This document shows, piece after piece, positions 62,848-64,000 of a stretch of DNA of 64,000 nucleotides. The stretch comes from Poriferisphaera corsica. Its GTDB lineage: Bacteria; Planctomycetota; Phycisphaerae; Phycisphaerales; Phycisphaeraceae. Made by a program: the position numbers and the translations under genes. The notes beneath the pieces are model-generated. The model saw only the letters and a program-made list of their open reading frames with translations, was not told the origin of the DNA and ran no database searches. Location of the stretch: the NCBI RefSeq assembly GCF_007747445.1, contig NZ_CP036425.1, positions 558,001-622,000 of the forward strand, read 5' to 3'. Positions within the stretch are counted from its first letter, which is position 1, and each line of letters starts with the position of its first letter.

Positions 62848-63870
62848 ATGGCAGCGAAGATTGTTTACATTTTTGCGAATCCGTATAGTGGCAGCGGTGA
62901 GAACAAGCGGTATGTTGCGGAGTTGATTGGTGCGCTTGAAAAGTGCGGTGTTAAAGGAGAAGCGGTGTGGGATCTGCATGAGCGAAAGGCGATCTTGTCG
63001 GATAGGAAATTGGGAGAGCGGTGTGAGACGGTGGTGTCTGCGGGTGGTGATGGGTCGCTGGGTGATGTGGTGAATGAGTTAGCGGTGGGTGAGAATTTGG
63101 GGGATGTGAATGTGGCGATGTTGCCGATGGGGAATGAGAATCTGTTTGCGAGAGAGTTTGGGTTTACACGCGAAGCGGGGGCGATGGCTGAAGCGATTGC
63201 AAAGGGGGATTGCGTTCGAGTGGATATGGGATGGGTGATGCATCGAACGAATATTGGGAAAGATGAGCAGAGTAAGAAGGGAGATGGAAAGTATTTTACG
63301 TTGGTGCTTAGTGCGGGGTTTGATGCTGAGGTGATTCATGCGTTGGATCTTTGGCGGCGGGTGAAATCGGATCGTGGTGAGGAGAAAAAGAAGCGTGTGA
63401 CGCGTTTGAGTTACGTGCCGATTGTGTTGAAGACGGTGTGGCGGTATGGGTGGCCCCGGATTGAGTTGCTGCCGGAGGAAGGGGGCGTGGTGAGGGGATG
63501 TTGCGCATTTGTGTTTGTATTGAAGCAGTATGCGGCGGGGTTGCCGATTGCGGGGGAGGTCGTCGCGGATGATGGGATGGTGGATTGGGTGGTGCTTGAG
63601 AAAGGGGGCGTGCTGCAGATGTTGCGGTATGTGTGGTGGATATGGCGAGATGTGCATATTGGGAAGCCGGGGGTGAGTTATGGTCGCAGTCGGCGATTAG
63701 TGTTGCGGGTTTGTGAAGGAGACAGTGTGAGACGTGAGGTTACGGCAGGGCAGAAGGTGGATGAACGACGAGTCGCGGTTGAGATCGACGGGGATGTGGG
63801 GGGATTTTTACCTGTTGAAGTTGAAGCTGAGCGGCGAGTGTTACGCGTGCTGGCTATGGGCTCGTCGTAA
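62848..63870 (+). CDS. Diacylglycerol kinase-family (DAGK catalytic) protein
   Basis: 340 residues, cytosolic or membrane-peripheral. The DAGK catalytic pattern is present: YIFANPYSGSGENKRYVAEL (N-terminal strand and NPxSGxG), VVSAGGDGSLGDVVNELAVG (GGDGS nucleotide loop), VAMLPMGNENLFAREFGFTR (PxGNxN), and the C-terminal strand VVLEKGGVLQML. These enzymes phosphorylate diacylglycerol, sphingosine or related lipids; the substrate is not clear. The ATG at 62848 has AAAGG about 7 bases upstream. It is the last gene of the window; 130 bases follow without a feature. Confidence 0.93.
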   Translation: MAAKIVYIFANPYSGSGENKRYVAELIGALEKCGVKGEAVWDLHERKAILSDRKLGERCETVVSAGGDGSLGDVVNELAVGENLGDVNVAMLPMGNENLFAREFGFTREAGAMAEAIAKGDCVRVDMGWVMHRTNIGKDEQSKKGDGKYFTLVLSAGFDAEVIHALDLWRRVKSDRGEEKKKRVTRLSYVPIVLKTVWRYGWPRIELLPEEGGVVRGCCAFVFVLKQYAAGLPIAGEVVADDGMVDWVVLEKGGVLQMLRYVWWIWRDVHIGKPGVSYGRSRRLVLRVCEGDSVRREVTAGQKVDERRVAVEIDGDVGGFLPVEVEAERRVLRVLAMGSS

Positions 63871-64000
63871 AGCGAAGCATAAGTTATTTATGAATATCTA
63901 GATATATCAATCGGCGTGGTGAGGTGGGGATCAACATAAGAGACATGAGTGGGGAGGGGCCTATTATTTAGCAATGAAATACAAAACAGTCATGAAGTGT

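Overview
The window looks like a chromosomal segment of a Gram-negative, free-living bacterium. I infer a planctomycete, most likely of the Phycisphaerae type. Supporting signs are outer-membrane phosphate-type porins, a variant of the PEP-CTERM surface-sorting tail, a radical-SAM sulfatase-maturase-like enzyme carrying a SEC-C zinc tail, GTP-dependent PEP carboxykinase, and many Phycisphaerae-style hypothetical exported proteins. This placement comes from gene content only; no rRNA, tRNA or phylogenetic marker set is present to confirm it.

Layout. 0-11.4 kb: a partial SUFU-like gene, an M20 dipeptidase, an exported thioredoxin-fold protein, pckG behind a long structured leader, two small DUF4190 membrane proteins, a radical SAM/SPASM enzyme and adk. 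11.4-15.1 kb: gene-poor stretches holding a (CT)24 microsatellite and a copy of a dispersed repeat, flanking two TPR proteins. 15.1-22.3 kb: an AddB-like nuclease/helicase gene overlapping an AddA-like UvrD helicase/nuclease gene. 22.3-25.6 kb: an IS200-type transposase remnant, then a divergent AraC regulator and GH4 glycosidase. 25.6-41.3 kb: a phosphate-linked block (sixA, phoU, pit, DUF47 partner, an MBL hydrolase, phoR, phoB, and four paralogous phosphate-selective-type porins interrupted by a thioesterase and a DUF971 protein). 42.4-49 kb: PEGA lipoprotein, RecX, DinB-like protein, sugar isomerase-like TIM barrel, acyltransferase 3, and thiC under a TPP riboswitch. 49.5-52.7 kb: PEP-CTERM-like protein, a membrane protein and a peptidoglycan amidase. 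53-64 kb: an O-methyltransferase, a large exported protein with carboxypeptidase-regulatory-like repeats, YheU, a lipoprotein with internal repeats, a zinc alcohol dehydrogenase followed by a GAF-SpoIIE phosphatase, a PHP-family histidinol phosphatase, parvulin, a second GAF-SpoIIE phosphatase, SlyX and a diacylglycerol-kinase-family protein.

The most unusual feature is a roughly 167-170 bp compound repeat that sits in frame inside the addB-like gene three times, plus shorter versions in addB and at the N-terminus of addA. Each full copy has a small TCTAAY/RTTAGA stem, a nine-pair CCCNTGAYC hairpin with a compensatory change between copies, a second small stem, and an invariant run of eight G. 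It is translated in the same frame every time as a flexible Gly/Asp/Glu-rich insert, much as palindromic elements are known to do in Rickettsia genes. A second, unrelated dispersed repeat of about 55-60 bp occurs three times outside genes. The strand composition also flips several times: the plus strand is strongly C-rich at 0-11.4 and 42.4-49 kb and strongly G-rich at about 14-31 and 53-64 kb, regardless of which strand is coding. All skew statements are from reading and sample line counts, not a full computation.
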